A stretch of 64,000 bases of DNA from Alysiella filiformis (GCF_014054525.1 NZ_CP059564.1:1250357-1314356); one strand, 5' to 3'. Positions 35,755 to 46,812 are shown, numbered from the stretch's first letter. Translations and numbers: made by a program. The notes: generated by a model from the sequence alone, not told the origin.

Positions 35755-37116
35755 TCATTTCGCCAATTTCTCTTTGCGTTCAGCAAGCCAATGTTCCAAA
35801 TAATGAATGCTCACACCGCCTTCCACAAAGCCCTTGTCGCAAAACAAATCGCGGTGCAAAGGCGCATTGGTTTTAATGCCCGTAATCGCCAACTCATTCA
35901 TCGCCACCAGCATTTTCGCAATCGCTTGACGGCGTGTTTTGCCGTGTACGCAAATTTTGCCGATTAAGCTGTCGTAATTCGGTGGAATTTTGTAGCCTTG
36001 ATAAATGTGGCTGTCCACACGCACACCCAATCCACCGGGCAAATGACACGATTCAATCGTACCAGGGCTGGGAATGAAATTGTAGGGGTCTTCCGCATTG
36101 ATGCGGCATTCAAAAGCATGACCTTCCAACACAATATCGTCTTGCGTGTATTGCAAAGGCAAACCAGCCGCCACGCGCAATTGTTCTTGCACAATGTCCA
36201 CGCCCGTAATCAGTTCAGTAACGGGGTGTTCCACCTGCACGCGCGTGTTCATTTCAATAAAGAAAAACTCGCCATCTTCATACAAAAATTCAAACGTACC
36301 CGCACCGCGATAGCCAATGCGTTTACACGCTTCCGTACAAGCCGTGCCGATTTTTTCGCGTTCTTCGGGCGTGATGAATGGAGCAGGGGCTTCCTCAATG
36401 ATTTTTTGGTGGCGGCGTTGCATGGAGCAGTCGCGTTCGCCCAAATAAATCGCGTTGCCGTGTTCGTCTGCCAGCACCTGAATTTCAATGTGGCGCGGTT
36501 TTTGCAAAAAGCGTTCCATGTAAACCATGGGGTTGCCAAAGGCAGCTTGTGCTTCCGCTTTGGTCATTTCCACCGATTTAAGCAAATCTTCTTTTTTCTC
36601 AACCACGCGCATACCGCGACCGCCACCGCCACCCGACGCTTTGATAATCACAGGAAAACCGACTTTATCGGCAATTTTCAAGATTTCATCGGGATTATCA
36701 GGCAGCGCACCGTCCGAACCAGGCACGCAAGGCACACCAGCCGCAATCATCGCATGTTTGGCAGACACCTTGTCGCCCATCAAACGAATCGTATCTGCTT
36801 TGGGGCCGATGAAAATAAAGCCTGAATTTTCAACCTGTTCGGCAAAATTGGCATTTTCCGCCAAAAAGCCATAACCAGGGTGAATGCCATCCGCGCCCGT
36901 CACTTCGGCAGCCGCGATGATGGACGGAATGTGCAAATAACTTTGTGGGCTGGGCGCGGGTCCAATGCACACCGATTCATCGGCTAATTTAACGTGCAGG
37001 CTGTCGCGGTCGGCTTCGGAATGCACCGCCACAGTAGCAATGCCCATTTCACGGCAAGCGCGGAGTACGCGCAAAGCAATTTCGCCACGATTGGCAATTA
37101 ACACTTTTTTTAGCAT
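35755..37116 (-). CDS. accC: Acetyl-CoA carboxylase, biotin carboxylase subunit
   Basis: The start [17 protein letters not shown] at 37114-37116 with AAGGAAA upstream gives 453 residues. The ATP-grasp enzyme carboxylates biotin on AccB in the first step of fatty-acid synthesis. [10 protein letters not shown] (about 163-172) is the glycine-rich loop, and [14 protein letters not shown] near 285 is the active-site motif. It would normally follow accB directly. Here an inserted gene and a copy of its own first 48 codons lie between them. Confidence 0.97.
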   Translation of the reverse strand: MLKKVLIANRGEIALRVLRACREMGIATVAVHSEADRDSLHVKLADESVCIGPAPSPQSYLHIPSIIAAAEVTGADGIHPGYGFLAENANFAEQVENSGFIFIGPKADTIRLMGDKVSAKHAMIAAGVPCVPGSDGALPDNPDEILKIADKVGFPVIIKASGGGGGRGMRVVEKKEDLLKSVEMTKAEAQAAFGNPMVYMERFLQKPRHIEIQVLADEHGNAIYLGERDCSMQRRHQKIIEEAPAPFITPEEREKIGTACTEACKRIGYRGAGTFEFLYEDGEFFFIEMNTRVQVEHPVTELITGVDIVQEQLRVAAGLPLQYTQDDIVLEGHAFECRINAEDPYNFIPSPGTIESCHLPGGLGVRVDSHIYQGYKIPPNYDSLIGKICVHGKTRRQAIAKMLVAMNELAITGIKTNAPLHRDLFCDKGFVEGGVSIHYLEHWLAERKEKLAK

Positions 37117-37141
37117 CTTTAATTTCCTTTTTTGGAAAACC

Positions 37142-37636
37142 TTAATAATCAAAATTCCAGTTTTCTTGATATTCTGGATTGTTGATGATTTGAAGATAAG
37201 TTTTACGGAGATTTTGATTCTTTATGTTGTAAATAGATTGACATTTGTACACAACATCAAAATAGCCATTAAAATTTTTATATTTAAATTTTTTTTTGTG
37301 AAATTTGTTAAGTTCCTGCTTTAACTCATCATGTCCTATCAATCTTGGAAATAATGCTTTTCCAAAATTAAAAGAATTAACATAAACATGGCTCATCGTT
37401 TCAGGATAAGGAACTAAATTATCCATACAATATGATAATCCTAAAAAAGCAAAATCTTCAAAAGTATCTTTATCGTATTTTTTTAATTTAAGTTTAACTT
37501 TCTGAACCATTTGGCTATGACGTTTTGCCATTTCTAAATTAAAGCGTTCCTGCTCCGTTAATTTGGTATTTTGTGCCATTACCTGAAATGAACTGCATAA
37601 TGCGACAATAGATAACAAATACAGCAGTTTTTTCAT
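37142..37636 (-). CDS. AT-rich exported hypothetical protein inserted between accB and accC
   Basis: The start at 37634-37636 ([21 protein letters not shown]) gives 164 residues with a clear signal peptide of about 21 residues. The mature protein is Lys/Asn/Tyr-rich, with an amphipathic helical start and two later Cys (in LSYCMDN and VYKCQSI). Composition is far more AT-rich than accB/accC. It lies exactly between two copies of the accC start, so it was acquired. No family was recognised; a secreted effector or immunity-type role is only a guess. Confidence 0.7.
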   Translation of the reverse strand: MKKLLYLLSIVALCSSFQVMAQNTKLTEQERFNLEMAKRHSQMVQKVKLKLKKYDKDTFEDFAFLGLSYCMDNLVPYPETMSHVYVNSFNFGKALFPRLIGHDELKQELNKFHKKKFKYKNFNGYFDVVYKCQSIYNIKNQNLRKTYLQIINNPEYQENWNFDY

Positions 37637-37708
37637 TCTATGAATTCCCATAATTCCCAAAAGTGAGCTGACTTTGCTGCACTTAAATATATAACTTATG
37701 TTCACCAC

Positions 37709-37858
37709 TCATAACATAGCTCTCGCTAATTTAACGTGCAGGCTGTCGCGGTCGGCTTCGGAATGCACCGCCACAGTGGCAATGCCCATTTCACGGCAAG
37801 CGCGTAACACACGCAATGCAATTTCGCCACGATTGGCAATTAACACTTTTTTTAACAT
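37709..37858 (-). pseudogene. Duplicated 5' fragment of accC
   Basis: It encodes the first 45 residues of AccC exactly (through SLHVKLA), then RAML and a stop. Its ribosome-binding region is also duplicated: similarity to the true accC start runs about 155 bp (37725-37880 against 36983-37137). Several silent differences (for example GTGGC against GTAGC) show the two copies come from different alleles or have diverged. Confidence 0.9.
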
Positions 37859-37955
37859 ATTGATTTCCTTTTGTGGAAATGCGTGAAGTGGGATTAAAAC
37901 CACTATTATTTAATTAAAAGAATTGTATATTTTTCAGGCTGCCTTCCATCAAAAT

Positions 37956-38025
37956 GTAGGGTGCGCCATGCGCACCAAAATTTTCACATATTTGTGGTTA
38001 AATCGGTGCGCACGGCGCACCCTAC
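37956..38025. repeat. BIME of the GTAGGGTGCGC type
   Basis: An inverted pair, GTAGGGTGCGCCATGCGCACC and its variant complement, lies about 28 bp apart between uptake sequences, in the accB-accC gap. The same family recurs at 48620, 48754, 50243, 50668 and 54179. Confidence 0.75.
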
Positions 38026-38051
38026 TTTTTTCAGGCAGCCTGAAAACCTTA

Positions 38052-38516
38052 TTATTCAATGATAAACAAAGGTTCGCCAAATTCCACAGGTGTACCGTTT
38101 TCCACCAAAATTTCTTTGATGACACCCGATTTTTCTGCTTCAATCTCGTTCATCAACTTCATGGCTTCAATAATGCACAAAGTCTGCCCTTCTTTTACGG
38201 TCTGACCCACTTCCACAAAAGCGGCGGCGGTGGGGCTGGGGGCGCGGTAGAATGTGCCAACCATGGGCGATTTTTGTGCAGACGATAAATCACGCGCAGC
38301 AGGGGCGGCTGGTGCAGCCGCCGCTTGAACGGGGGCAGCAGCTTGTGGTGCAGGCGCGGCAGTCTGAACGGGCGCAGGCGCATACACGGTTTGCACCGCA
38401 GGCGCGGCTACCGAACGTGTGATGCGGACTTTCTCTTCGCCTTCGGTTACTTCAATTTCGGCAATGCCTGATTCTTCAACCAAATCAATCAGTTTTTTCA
38501 GTTTGCGTAAATCCAT
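38052..38516 (-). CDS. accB: Biotin carboxyl carrier protein of acetyl-CoA carboxylase
   Basis: The 154-residue protein has an N-terminal helical part (1-35), an Ala/Pro/Gln-rich hinge (36-75) and the biotinyl domain with the biotinylated Lys 120 in [10 protein letters not shown]. It carries CO2 between AccC and the carboxyltransferase. It is the first gene of the accBC operon, and the usual short gap to accC has been enlarged to about 0.9 kb. Confidence 0.97.
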   Translation of the reverse strand: MDLRKLKKLIDLVEESGIAEIEVTEGEEKVRITRSVAAPAVQTVYAPAPVQTAAPAPQAAAPVQAAAAPAAPAARDLSSAQKSPMVGTFYRAPSPTAAAFVEVGQTVKEGQTLCIIEAMKLMNEIEAEKSGVIKEILVENGTPVEFGEPLFIIE

Positions 38517-38883
38517 TTTATCAATGTCCTGTTAATTTAAATCGTTTAAAATGTGAAATGTGTCAAAAATAAATGGTTTCAGGCAGTCTGAAACCGAAAA
38601 ATTGGGATTGAATAGCCATTTCAATAAAAGTGATTTTGGCGAATTTGCGCGTAAAAGTCCAGCAAAATCTGCCAAATTCATTCAAATGGTACGTAAAATC
38701 GCATTTACAATTTTGCCCAAAATCGCTTATAGATTGATTGTTCTTGTATTTTTATTCTAGCTGGGCATTTTGCGTTTGGGCGCGCTGGGCAAAAAAAGCC
38801 GTTTCAGGCTGCCTGAAAAAGGGGGCATTTGTGATAAAATCCGCCCCCAATTTCATTCTTTTCACACTTTTCGGCGAACAATC

Positions 38884-40452
38884 ATGCAACAAGACAAAAT
38901 CCTGATTCTGGACTTCGGCTCGCAAGTTACCCAACTCATTGCCCGCCGCGTCCGCGAAGCCCACGTTTACTGCGAATTGCACCCCTACGATATGCCTTTA
39001 AGCGAAATTAAGGCATTCAATCCAAAAGGGATTATTCTTTCAGGCAGCCCGCAATCGGTTTACGATGACGCAAATTACCATGCCGATATTGGCTTGTTTG
39101 ACTTGGGCGTGCCTGTGTTGGGGATTTGTTATGGTATGCAATTTATGGCGCACCATTTGGGCGGCGAAGTGGCGGCAGGCAACCAGCGCGAATTTGGTTA
39201 CGCCCAAGTGCAAACCATTGATTCAAAATTAACCAAAAACATTTTTGATGAACAAGCCAACACTTTGGACGTGTGGATGAGCCATGGCGATAAAGTCGTG
39301 AAGCTGCCTGAAAACTTCCAAATCATCGGCAAAACCGATTCTTGCCCCATTGCGATGATGGCAAACGAAGCCAAACAATTTTACGGCATTCAATTCCACC
39401 CCGAAGTTACCCACACCAAGCAGGGTAAAGCCTTGATTAACCGATTTGTTTTGGAAATTTGTGGCGCAAACCCAAGCTGGACGATGCCCAATTACATAGA
39501 CGAAGCCGTTGCCAAAATCCGCGCCCAAGTCGGTTCGGACGAAGTGATTTTGGGCTTGTCGGGCGGTGTGGATTCCAGCGTAGCGGCAGCCTTGATTCAT
39601 CGCGCGATTGGCGACCAGCTCACTTGCGTATTCGTAGACCACGGATTATTAAGGTTAAATGAAGCGGAAAACGTGATGACCATGTTCGCCAAAAACTTGG
39701 GCGTGAAAGTGATTCATGTGGACGCAAGCGAACAGTTTATGAGCAAACTGGCTGGTGTTACCGACCCCGAACGCAAACGCAAAATCATCGGTGCAGAATT
39801 TATTGAAGTCTTTGACGCAGAAGAGAAAAAATTGACCAATGCCAAATGGTTGGCACAAGGCACGATTTATCCCGATGTGATTGAATCGGCTGGCGCGAAA
39901 AACAGCAAAGCCCACGCGATTAAATCGCACCACAACGTAGGCGGGCTGCCTGAAAACATGAAATTGCAACTGCTTGAACCCTTACGCGATTTGTTCAAAG
40001 ACGAAGTGCGCGAATTGGGTGTGGCATTGGGTTTGCCACGCGAAATGGTGTACCGCCACCCCTTCCCTGGTCCAGGTTTGGGCGTACGCATTTTGGGCGA
40101 AGTGAAACGCGAATATGCCGATTTGTTGCGCCGTGCCGATGACATTTTCATTCAAGAATTACGCAATACTTTCAATGAGAAAGGCGAATCGTGGTACGAT
40201 TTGACCAGCCAAGCCTTTGCGGTGTTTTTGCCTGTGAAATCGGTGGGCGTGATGGGTGATGGGCGCACTTATGATTATGTGGTCGCGCTCCGTGCGGTGG
40301 TAACCAGCGATTTTATGACGGCACATTGGGCGGAATTGCCATACAGTTTGCTGGGCAAGGTTTCCAATCGCATTATCAATGAAATCAAAGGGATTAACCG
40401 CGTGGTGTACGATGTGAGCGGTAAACCGCCTGCCACGATTGAGTGGGAATAA
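38884..40452 (+). CDS. guaA: GMP synthase (glutamine-hydrolysing)
   Basis: The ATG at 38884 gives 522 residues. The glutaminase domain has catalytic Cys 82 in GICYGMQ and the HPEVTHT motif. The synthetase domain has the P-loop SGGVDSS (about 223-229) and a C-terminal dimerisation domain with [11 protein letters not shown]. It converts XMP to GMP. The frame upstream of this ATG includes an uptake sequence and is not coding. Confidence 0.97.
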   Translation: MQQDKILILDFGSQVTQLIARRVREAHVYCELHPYDMPLSEIKAFNPKGIILSGSPQSVYDDANYHADIGLFDLGVPVLGICYGMQFMAHHLGGEVAAGNQREFGYAQVQTIDSKLTKNIFDEQANTLDVWMSHGDKVVKLPENFQIIGKTDSCPIAMMANEAKQFYGIQFHPEVTHTKQGKALINRFVLEICGANPSWTMPNYIDEAVAKIRAQVGSDEVILGLSGGVDSSVAAALIHRAIGDQLTCVFVDHGLLRLNEAENVMTMFAKNLGVKVIHVDASEQFMSKLAGVTDPERKRKIIGAEFIEVFDAEEKKLTNAKWLAQGTIYPDVIESAGAKNSKAHAIKSHHNVGGLPENMKLQLLEPLRDLFKDEVRELGVALGLPREMVYRHPFPGPGLGVRILGEVKREYADLLRRADDIFIQELRNTFNEKGESWYDLTSQAFAVFLPVKSVGVMGDGRTYDYVVALRAVVTSDFMTAHWAELPYSLLGKVSNRIINEIKGINRVVYDVSGKPPATIEWE

Positions 40453-40469
40453 GCCATAACAATATTTCA

Positions 40470-40592
40470 GGCAGCCTTTCAGTACACGACAAAAATCTTT
40501 CAGACTGTCTGCAACCTGTCCCCTCCCCTGCTGGCGGGGGAGGGGGCAGGTTTGTGGCAATATCAAAAAATGTCGTGTACTGAAAGGCAGCC
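40470..40592. mobile_element. Small MITE-like element with 22-bp terminal inverted repeats
   Basis: It begins GGCAGCCTTTCAGTACACGACA and ends with the complement of the same word at 21 of 22 positions. Inside is a CCTCCCCTGC...GGGGGAGG hairpin and no coding frame. The outermost bases are a partial uptake sequence. The 19600-19690 region and GTACCGAAAGGCTGCCTG near 1817 look like related fragments. Confidence 0.6.
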
Positions 40593-40637
40593 TGAAAATC
40601 CATTCAGGCTGCCTGAAAACATCAAATCACAGCAAAA

Positions 40638-41807
40638 TCACAAATTCGCGGCTTTGCGCAAAATTTCCGCTTTGTCGGTTTTTTCCCAAGTGAACTCGGG
40701 TTCTTCGCGACCGAAATGTCCGTAGGCGGCAGATTTGCGATAAATGGGGCGCAACAAATCCAACATTTGAATGATGCCTTTGGGGCGCAAATCAAAGTGT
40801 TCGCGCACCAAAGCAATCAATTCTTGTTCGTTCAATTTGCCTGTGCCAAAGGTGTCAATCGCGATGGAAGTGGGTTCGGCAATGCCAATCGCGTAGGAAA
40901 TTTGGATTTGGCATTGGCTCGCCAAACCTGCTGCAACAATGTTTTTCGCCACATAGCGACCTGCGTAGGCGGCAGAACGGTCTACTTTGCTGGGGTCTTT
41001 GCCTGAAAATGCGCCGCCACCGTGTGGGGCTGCGCCGCCGTAGGTATCCACAATGATTTTGCGACCCGTTAAGCCACAATCGCCATGAGGACCACCGATG
41101 ACAAATGTGCCTGTTGGGTTGATGAAATATTTGGTTTCGGGTGTGATTAAATCGGCTGGCAACACGGGGAAGATGATGTGTTCTTTAACCGCCGCCACCA
41201 AATCATCGTAGGCAATGCTTTCATCGTGTTGGGTGGACAATACAACCGTGTCAATGCGTTTGACGCGACCTGTTTCGCTGTCGTAGGCGACGGTCAGTTG
41301 GGCTTTGGCATCGGGGCGCAACCATGGCAACAAGCCGCTTTTGCGGACTTCGCTTTGGCGTTGCATCAGGCGGTGGCTGTAATAAATGGCAAAGGGCATG
41401 AGTGTGGGCGTTTCATCGCAAGCGTAGCCAAACATCAAGCCTTGGTCGCCTGCACCTTGGTTCAAATCCAAGCCTTCGCCTTCGTTCACGCCTTGGGCGA
41501 TGTCGGGTGATTGTTGTCCGTAGTTCAGCACCAATTTGAAGGTGTCGGCGGCAAAGCCCAAGCTGGGGTCGTTGTAGCCGATTTGACGCACGGTTTCGCG
41601 CGCGATTTTTTCGTAATCCACTTGGGCGGTGGTGGTGATTTCGCCTGCCAACACGCACAAATCGGTGGCAACCAAGGTTTCGGCAGCAACACGCGCTTTG
41701 GGGTCTTGGGCAAAAATCGCGTCCAAAATGGCATCGGAAATTTGGTCGGCAACTTTGTCGGGGTGTCCTTCGGATACGGACTCTGATGTGAATAAATATT
41801 CGCTCAT
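40638..41807 (-). CDS. metK: S-adenosylmethionine synthase
   Basis: The 389-residue protein has EGHPDK (14-19), [12 protein letters not shown] (about 117-128) and the phosphate loop [16 protein letters not shown] (about 260-275). It makes S-adenosylmethionine from methionine and ATP. It is divergent from the acyltransferase gene, with one uptake sequence and AT-rich DNA between them. No SAM riboswitch was seen. Confidence 0.97.
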   Translation of the reverse strand: MSEYLFTSESVSEGHPDKVADQISDAILDAIFAQDPKARVAAETLVATDLCVLAGEITTTAQVDYEKIARETVRQIGYNDPSLGFAADTFKLVLNYGQQSPDIAQGVNEGEGLDLNQGAGDQGLMFGYACDETPTLMPFAIYYSHRLMQRQSEVRKSGLLPWLRPDAKAQLTVAYDSETGRVKRIDTVVLSTQHDESIAYDDLVAAVKEHIIFPVLPADLITPETKYFINPTGTFVIGGPHGDCGLTGRKIIVDTYGGAAPHGGGAFSGKDPSKVDRSAAYAGRYVAKNIVAAGLASQCQIQISYAIGIAEPTSIAIDTFGTGKLNEQELIALVREHFDLRPKGIIQMLDLLRPIYRKSAAYGHFGREEPEFTWEKTDKAEILRKAANL

Positions 41808-42002
41808 AAAATCAATTCTTTCTTTGAAGGGAAAAGTGGGTTTCAGGCAGCTTATTCATCTTTTGTGGGATACGCAAGGCTGCCTGAAAAACAAACCGTG
41901 CCATTTTAACATTTCACTTGATTGGTTTGCATGATTTTTATGATAAATACAAACAAATGTTTTTTGCGTTAAAATGGGATTTTTGTATCACCTCTCTATT
42001 TT

Positions 42003-42869
42003 ATGTTAAAACTGATATTTCAAATACTTGCCCATATTCCCCTGCCGATTTTGCACATTTTGGGCAATGTGTTGGGTTGCGTGATGTATGCCTTTGCCAC
42101 CGCCGAACGCAAACGCATTCGCCAACATCTTCGCATTGCCCAGTTGCCCAGCAACAACAAAATGGTGCTGCGCGTGTGCCAAGAAACGGTAAAAAGCGGC
42201 TTGGAATTGCCCCTTGCTTTTTTCAGGCAGCCTGAACACATTGTGTCGCTGTTTAAGCAGGTTCATGGTTGGCAACACATTGAACATGCGTTAAAAAATC
42301 AACAAGGCTTGCTGCTGATTACCCCACACATCGGCAGCTACGATTTGGCTGGACGCTACATCAGCGAACATTTGCCGTTTCCGCTTACGGCAATGTACAA
42401 ACCGCCTAAAATCAAGGCTTTGGATAAAATCATGCAAGCAGGTCGCGTGCGCGGCAAGGGCAAAACCGCCCCCACCAGTTTGCAAGGCGTGAAACAAATC
42501 ATGAAAGCCCTACGCGCGGGCGAAGCCACCATCGTGTTGCCCGACCACGTTCCCAATCCCCAAGATGGCGGCGAGGGGGTGTGGGTGGATTTTTTCGGTC
42601 AATCGGCTTACACCATGACGCTGGCAGGCAAATTGGCAAACATGAACAATGTGCAAACGCTGTTTTTTGTGGGCGAACGTTTGCCGCAGGGAAAAGGGTT
42701 TGCCTTGCACATTGAGCCGCTTTCAGGCAGCCTGAATGGGGAAAAAAGCCACGATGCGCGTTTGATGAACGACAACGTGGCACATTGGGTCAAACGTTTT
42801 CCGCAGCAATACTTGTTTGCCTACAACCGCTACAAACACCCATGGGGCGCACCCAACCGCCCAGAATGA
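42003..42869 (+). CDS. Lipid A acyltransferase family protein (LpxL/HtrB-like)
   Basis: The 288-residue protein has an N-terminal hydrophobic helix and the acyltransferase motif HIGSYD (His 109, Asp 114), then DHVPNPQDGG with a conserved downstream DFFGQSA motif. It would add a secondary acyl chain to lipid A at the inner membrane. Neisseria also have such a gene next to metK. FFRQPEH (73-79) and LSGSLNG (240-246) are uptake-sequence encoded. The last 151 bp are duplicated at 56942-57092. Confidence 0.87.
   Translation: MLKLIFQILAHIPLPILHILGNVLGCVMYAFATAERKRIRQHLRIAQLPSNNKMVLRVCQETVKSGLELPLAFFRQPEHIVSLFKQVHGWQHIEHALKNQQGLLLITPHIGSYDLAGRYISEHLPFPLTAMYKPPKIKALDKIMQAGRVRGKGKTAPTSLQGVKQIMKALRAGEATIVLPDHVPNPQDGGEGVWVDFFGQSAYTMTLAGKLANMNNVQTLFFVGERLPQGKGFALHIEPLSGSLNGEKSHDARLMNDNVAHWVKRFPQQYLFAYNRYKHPWGAPNRPE
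42719..42869 (+). repeat. Left 151-bp direct repeat (3' end of lpxL-type gene)
   Basis: It starts at the uptake sequence in the gene and ends at its TGA. The copy at 56942-57092 differs at only a handful of bases (GTC/ACC, AAC/AAT, CCA/CCT, TGA/TAA). Together they bound the island. Confidence 0.9.
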
Positions 42870-42871
42870 TT

Positions 42872-42907
42872 TTCAGGCAGCCTGAACGGCAATTCAGGCT
42901 GCCTGAA
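42872..42907 (+). terminator. Paired uptake sequences after the acyltransferase gene
   Basis: TTCAGGCAGCCTGAA and TTCAGGCTGCCTGAA stand 6 bp apart right after the stop and can pair with each other. They form either a terminator or one end of the island. Confidence 0.5.
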
Positions 42908-42939
42908 ACCCTATTTTTCAATGATTAAAGGAAAAAATC

Positions 42940-45900
42940 ATGCCGCTCAATCTTTCTGCTTTCCAAAAACATTTTCACCAAAATCAAGATTTCAGTGCTT
43001 ACGAAGCCCTAGCCACTTGGCTGTCGCCTTTGGCGGAAGTGGACGGCGATTTGCCGCAACGCATTTTGCAGTATATTTTTTCAGGCGAAAATTCCGAAAT
43101 TTTGCAAGAACTACCCCAAAGCCGAAAAAATCATTACCCCATTTACCGTTTTTTGGGTGTGCCAAGTCTGACCAGCTTACCCCGTTTTGATAATCAAGAA
43201 AATGAAGAAGAGAAAAAACGCGCAGATTTGCACACATTGCGTTTCAAACAACTGTATCCGCACTTATTTACCCATTTTTCTTTGGCACAAATCACGCGTT
43301 ACAGCGAATTTTTATTCGCAATCAATCCATTAGAAAACGATATGACAAGGCATTTCGCCCCCAATGCGCCTGTGCCTTACTTATATTTATTGATTGACGC
43401 TTTAATTTATACGCGCCGAAAAGACGTTTACGGTCATACCCCATTTTCGCAAGCCGAATTGCCCGATTGGACACATGAAAATCTGCTCGCCTTATTAAAA
43501 CATCAAGGCATTGAAAATCCAAAAGAAGTTTTATTGGAAACATGGTTTGAACGTCAAAATTTGAAGTCGTGGCAATCTACGGGCTGGAATACGCATGGCT
43601 CTGAAAACTTGCGCGTTTTATTTGAATTTCCCGACACCCAAGCATTTTTTGAACAAAATCTGAATTTGGTCAGAAAAAAATTGGGCGAATTATCGGTTAA
43701 TGCGCGGCAAGTTTTTTTAAACCATTTTCCCAATAGCCAAGAAATCGCCTTTATCCAAAAATACCCTTTCTTTTTCACGGATTTGGCTGTGAGCAAAGAC
43801 AAAGAAATCCGCCAACAAGTCGTGCCATTGTTAAGCCATTTGGACAATGAAACCGTACAAAACGGCTTGCGCGAACACCTGTTTCACGGCAACAGTAACC
43901 AGCGCAAAATCGCCATTGAAGTATTGGAAAAAGTGTGTACGGACAACATTCCCCTTTTGGAACAAGCCTTGTCGCAAGAAAAATCCAAGTCCATTCAACA
44001 ACTTTTGCAAAGCGCATTGCAAAGGTTGAATATGGCTGTGTCCAGCGAAAATGCGTTGGCTGATTTGCCCATTCCGCCATTTCAAGCGATTGAAGTGCAA
44101 GCAATTTCTGATGATTTTGCCGATGTTTTGGTGGCGAGTTTTCAGGAAATTTTTGCGCAAAAACACCGTGCTGCCGAACTGGAAGCAGAACGTTTGGGCG
44201 ACAGCACTTATTCTTATCGTGAGAAACGGCGCGAATACGAAAAATGGGCAGAAATTCAGCAGCCTGAAATTGCCGCGCAAGCAATCATCAACCATTTGAA
44301 TTTAAAACAAAAATGTGAAAATGATGACATCACGCGCCTTTTACCCGATTGGCTGAAACACAAAAAAATTTTGCAAAAACGCCCTGAATTTAATCTCTTG
44401 CACGCTTTGGCTGTGCATCAAGGCGCGCAATATGGCATTTTCTATTTTATGAATTTTTTGACTGTCGAAAATGTGCAACACATTGATTTGCGCCAATTAT
44501 TTGAAGCCATGCAACGCCTTGAATACAAAGTAACAAAACGAGATTTGGCGGAAATTTATTTAAAAGAAAAATCGTATTCTAATGATTTCAAAAAATTTTT
44601 CAGGCAGCCTGAACAAGTTTACCCATTCTTTTTGGAAAACATGGATTTTTTGCGCGAAGCCTTTGGTTTGATTCCGCCGCAAAACGAAGCAGCCAAAGCC
44701 GAATTCAGCGCCGATGCCGCGCTGACTTTGTTGCACGATTATTTCCCCAGTTTGCCCAATGAATTGCATACTGTGGTTTTGCCTTTGGCTTTGGGTTCGC
44801 GCAAGGTTCAGCGTTTGCAAGCTCAAGATTTGTTGGCAAAAATCCCCAATGTGCATTTGATGGCGATTGCCGAATTGCAAAACAGTCAGCAAGAAAAACG
44901 TGTGTTGGCGGCGGATTGGTTGGGGCGTTTGGGCAATCGTGAAGCGGTTCAGCCTTTGTATGAATTGTTGAAAAAAGAGAAAAAAGAATTGGTTATCGCG
45001 CAAATTTTGACCGCTTTGGAAAAATTGGGCGAAGACATTTCCGCCTATTTGACCCCGCAAGCCTTGCAAAAAGACGCGGAAAAAGGTTTGAAAGGCAAAT
45101 TGTCGCCCAGTTTTGAATGGTTTAATTTGGCGAATGTGCCAGCCGCAAAATGGCAAAATGGTGAAACGGTTGAGCCGTGCATTGTTCAATGGTGGTTTGT
45201 GCTGGCTGAAAAATTGAAAGACCCGAAACCGAATCCATTATTGAATATTTATTTGAATTTATTGGACAATCATAGCCGCGAGAAAATTGGTGAATACGCT
45301 TTGACGCAATTCATTGCCCACGATACTTTGAAATTTGATGCTTATGAGGCGCAAGTTTATGCCAAAGCCAATGTGGATAGACGCTTGTATGAATATCAAC
45401 GAGGATATTATGGCGTTGAAAAAGAAGAATTGACCGAAGCCGAAGTAGAGCAAGAATTATTCAATGAACGCAAAAACGCTTTTGTCGGCTCCAACATCAA
45501 AAGCAAGGGCATGTTGGCATTGGCAAATGCCTGTTCGGGTGCGGCGGCGGCGAAAATGTTGCGCGATTTTACCAAGAAACATTATGCACGCCGCGCGCAA
45601 ATTCAGGCGATGTTGTTGGCGTTTTCGGAAAGCAATCATCATGCCATTATTCAATTTTTATTGAGCATTGCCAGACGTTATCGCGTGGCAGGCATTCAGG
45701 CAGAAGCCAAAGCGATGATTGAAGCCATCGCCGAACGCAACGGCTGGACAGCAGACGAATTAGCCGACCGCAGCATGCCCAGCGCGGGTTTGGACGAACA
45801 GGGTTTCTTGCATTTGGATTACGGTTCGCGCCAATTTTGCGCTTATGTGGATGCGAAAGACAAATGGGTTTTGCAAGATGAAAATGAAAATGTGATTAAA

Positions 45901-46704
45901 GCGTTACCTGCGCCACGTCAAAGCGATGACGCGGATTTGGTCAAAGAAGCCAAATCGGCATTGAGCAATGCCAAAAAAGAATGGAAACAAACGCTTGAAT
46001 TACAGACAGTCCGTTTGCACGAAGCGATGTGTTTGCAACGCACTTGGACGAGCGCGGATTGGCAAACTTATTTGTTGGCACACCCGATTATGCGCCGTTT
46101 GGTCAGCCGTTTGGTTTGGTTGGAAGTAGATGAAAATAATGAAATTCTTCAATCATTCCGCCCCGAAGAAGACGGCATGTTGTTGAACGCAGACAATGAT
46201 GAAATTGAATTGCACGAACATTCACGCATTCAAATTGCCCATCGTGTTTTGTTAGATGAAACGCAAGTCAATGAATGGAAAACGCATTTTCAGGATTACA
46301 AATTGGCATTTTTGTTCCCACAAATGACGCATGCTTTGCCCAAATTCGCCCATGATGACACGTTGATTGGCGACAAAATGGGCTTTACAACTGACACGTT
46401 TACCTTGCGTGGCGTGGCGGCACAACTGGGTTATCAACGCGGCGAAATTGGCGACGGCGGCGGTTTTGACACCTATTTGAAAGCATTTGGCGAACATTGG
46501 ACGGCGTACATTTCATTTTCAGGCAGCTCTGTGCCCGAAAACAATATTCCAGCCGTGTTGCACGATTTGTTTTTTAAACAAAATGGGTCAAGTGAAACGG
46601 TGGCTTTGTCGGAAGTGCCGCGCGTTTTGTTGGCGGAAACCTATGCCAATTATGTAACTGTGGCGAGCGCGGCAAGCCATTTTGATGCGAAATACAAAAG
46701 ATAA
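42940..46704 (+). CDS. DUF4132 protein (YehI/MolR-like), MoxR-VWA island
   Basis: The 1254-residue cytoplasmic protein is the largest in the window. Its N-terminal two thirds are helical and HEAT-repeat-like (repeated LLxHLxNxTVQ-type helices at 295-370; RVLAADWLGRLGNREAVQPLYELL near 650). The C-terminal part (about 900-1250) has the DUF4132 pattern (RTWTSADWQTYLLAHPIMRRLV, FRPEEDGMLLN, IQIAHRVLLDE). E. coli YehI is the comparable protein. FFRQPEQ near 550 is uptake-sequence encoded. It is the first gene of the island, with AAAGGA before ATG. Confidence 0.85.
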   Translation: MPLNLSAFQKHFHQNQDFSAYEALATWLSPLAEVDGDLPQRILQYIFSGENSEILQELPQSRKNHYPIYRFLGVPSLTSLPRFDNQENEEEKKRADLHTLRFKQLYPHLFTHFSLAQITRYSEFLFAINPLENDMTRHFAPNAPVPYLYLLIDALIYTRRKDVYGHTPFSQAELPDWTHENLLALLKHQGIENPKEVLLETWFERQNLKSWQSTGWNTHGSENLRVLFEFPDTQAFFEQNLNLVRKKLGELSVNARQVFLNHFPNSQEIAFIQKYPFFFTDLAVSKDKEIRQQVVPLLSHLDNETVQNGLREHLFHGNSNQRKIAIEVLEKVCTDNIPLLEQALSQEKSKSIQQLLQSALQRLNMAVSSENALADLPIPPFQAIEVQAISDDFADVLVASFQEIFAQKHRAAELEAERLGDSTYSYREKRREYEKWAEIQQPEIAAQAIINHLNLKQKCENDDITRLLPDWLKHKKILQKRPEFNLLHALAVHQGAQYGIFYFMNFLTVENVQHIDLRQLFEAMQRLEYKVTKRDLAEIYLKEKSYSNDFKKFFRQPEQVYPFFLENMDFLREAFGLIPPQNEAAKAEFSADAALTLLHDYFPSLPNELHTVVLPLALGSRKVQRLQAQDLLAKIPNVHLMAIAELQNSQQEKRVLAADWLGRLGNREAVQPLYELLKKEKKELVIAQILTALEKLGEDISAYLTPQALQKDAEKGLKGKLSPSFEWFNLANVPAAKWQNGETVEPCIVQWWFVLAEKLKDPKPNPLLNIYLNLLDNHSREKIGEYALTQFIAHDTLKFDAYEAQVYAKANVDRRLYEYQRGYYGVEKEELTEAEVEQELFNERKNAFVGSNIKSKGMLALANACSGAAAAKMLRDFTKKHYARRAQIQAMLLAFSESNHHAIIQFLLSIARRYRVAGIQAEAKAMIEAIAERNGWTADELADRSMPSAGLDEQGFLHLDYGSRQFCAYVDAKDKWVLQDENENVIKALPAPRQSDDADLVKEAKSALSNAKKEWKQTLELQTVRLHEAMCLQRTWTSADWQTYLLAHPIMRRLVSRLVWLEVDENNEILQSFRPEEDGMLLNADNDEIELHEHSRIQIAHRVLLDETQVNEWKTHFQDYKLAFLFPQMTHALPKFAHDDTLIGDKMGFTTDTFTLRGVAAQLGYQRGEIGDGGGFDTYLKAFGEHWTAYISFSGSSVPENNIPAVLHDLFFKQNGSSETVALSEVPRVLLAETYANYVTVASAASHFDAKYKR

Positions 46705-46710
46705 ATCCTT

Positions 46711-46743
46711 TTCAGGCTGCCTGTTTATTTCAGGCAGCCTGAA
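46711..46743 (+). terminator. Paired uptake sequences after the DUF4132 gene
   Basis: Two inverted uptake words are separated by 5 bp, 6 nt after the stop. This could attenuate transcription into the next island gene. Confidence 0.4.
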
Positions 46744-46812
46744 ACACGCTTGTCCAATCAAAATCAAGATATTACAATCCCCAACACGCCATTTCAAACA
46801 AAGAGAAACGCC

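Noticed and set aside
41808-42002. SAM riboswitch upstream of metK
   Set aside because: No conserved riboswitch helices or motifs were found, only AT-rich DNA and an uptake sequence.
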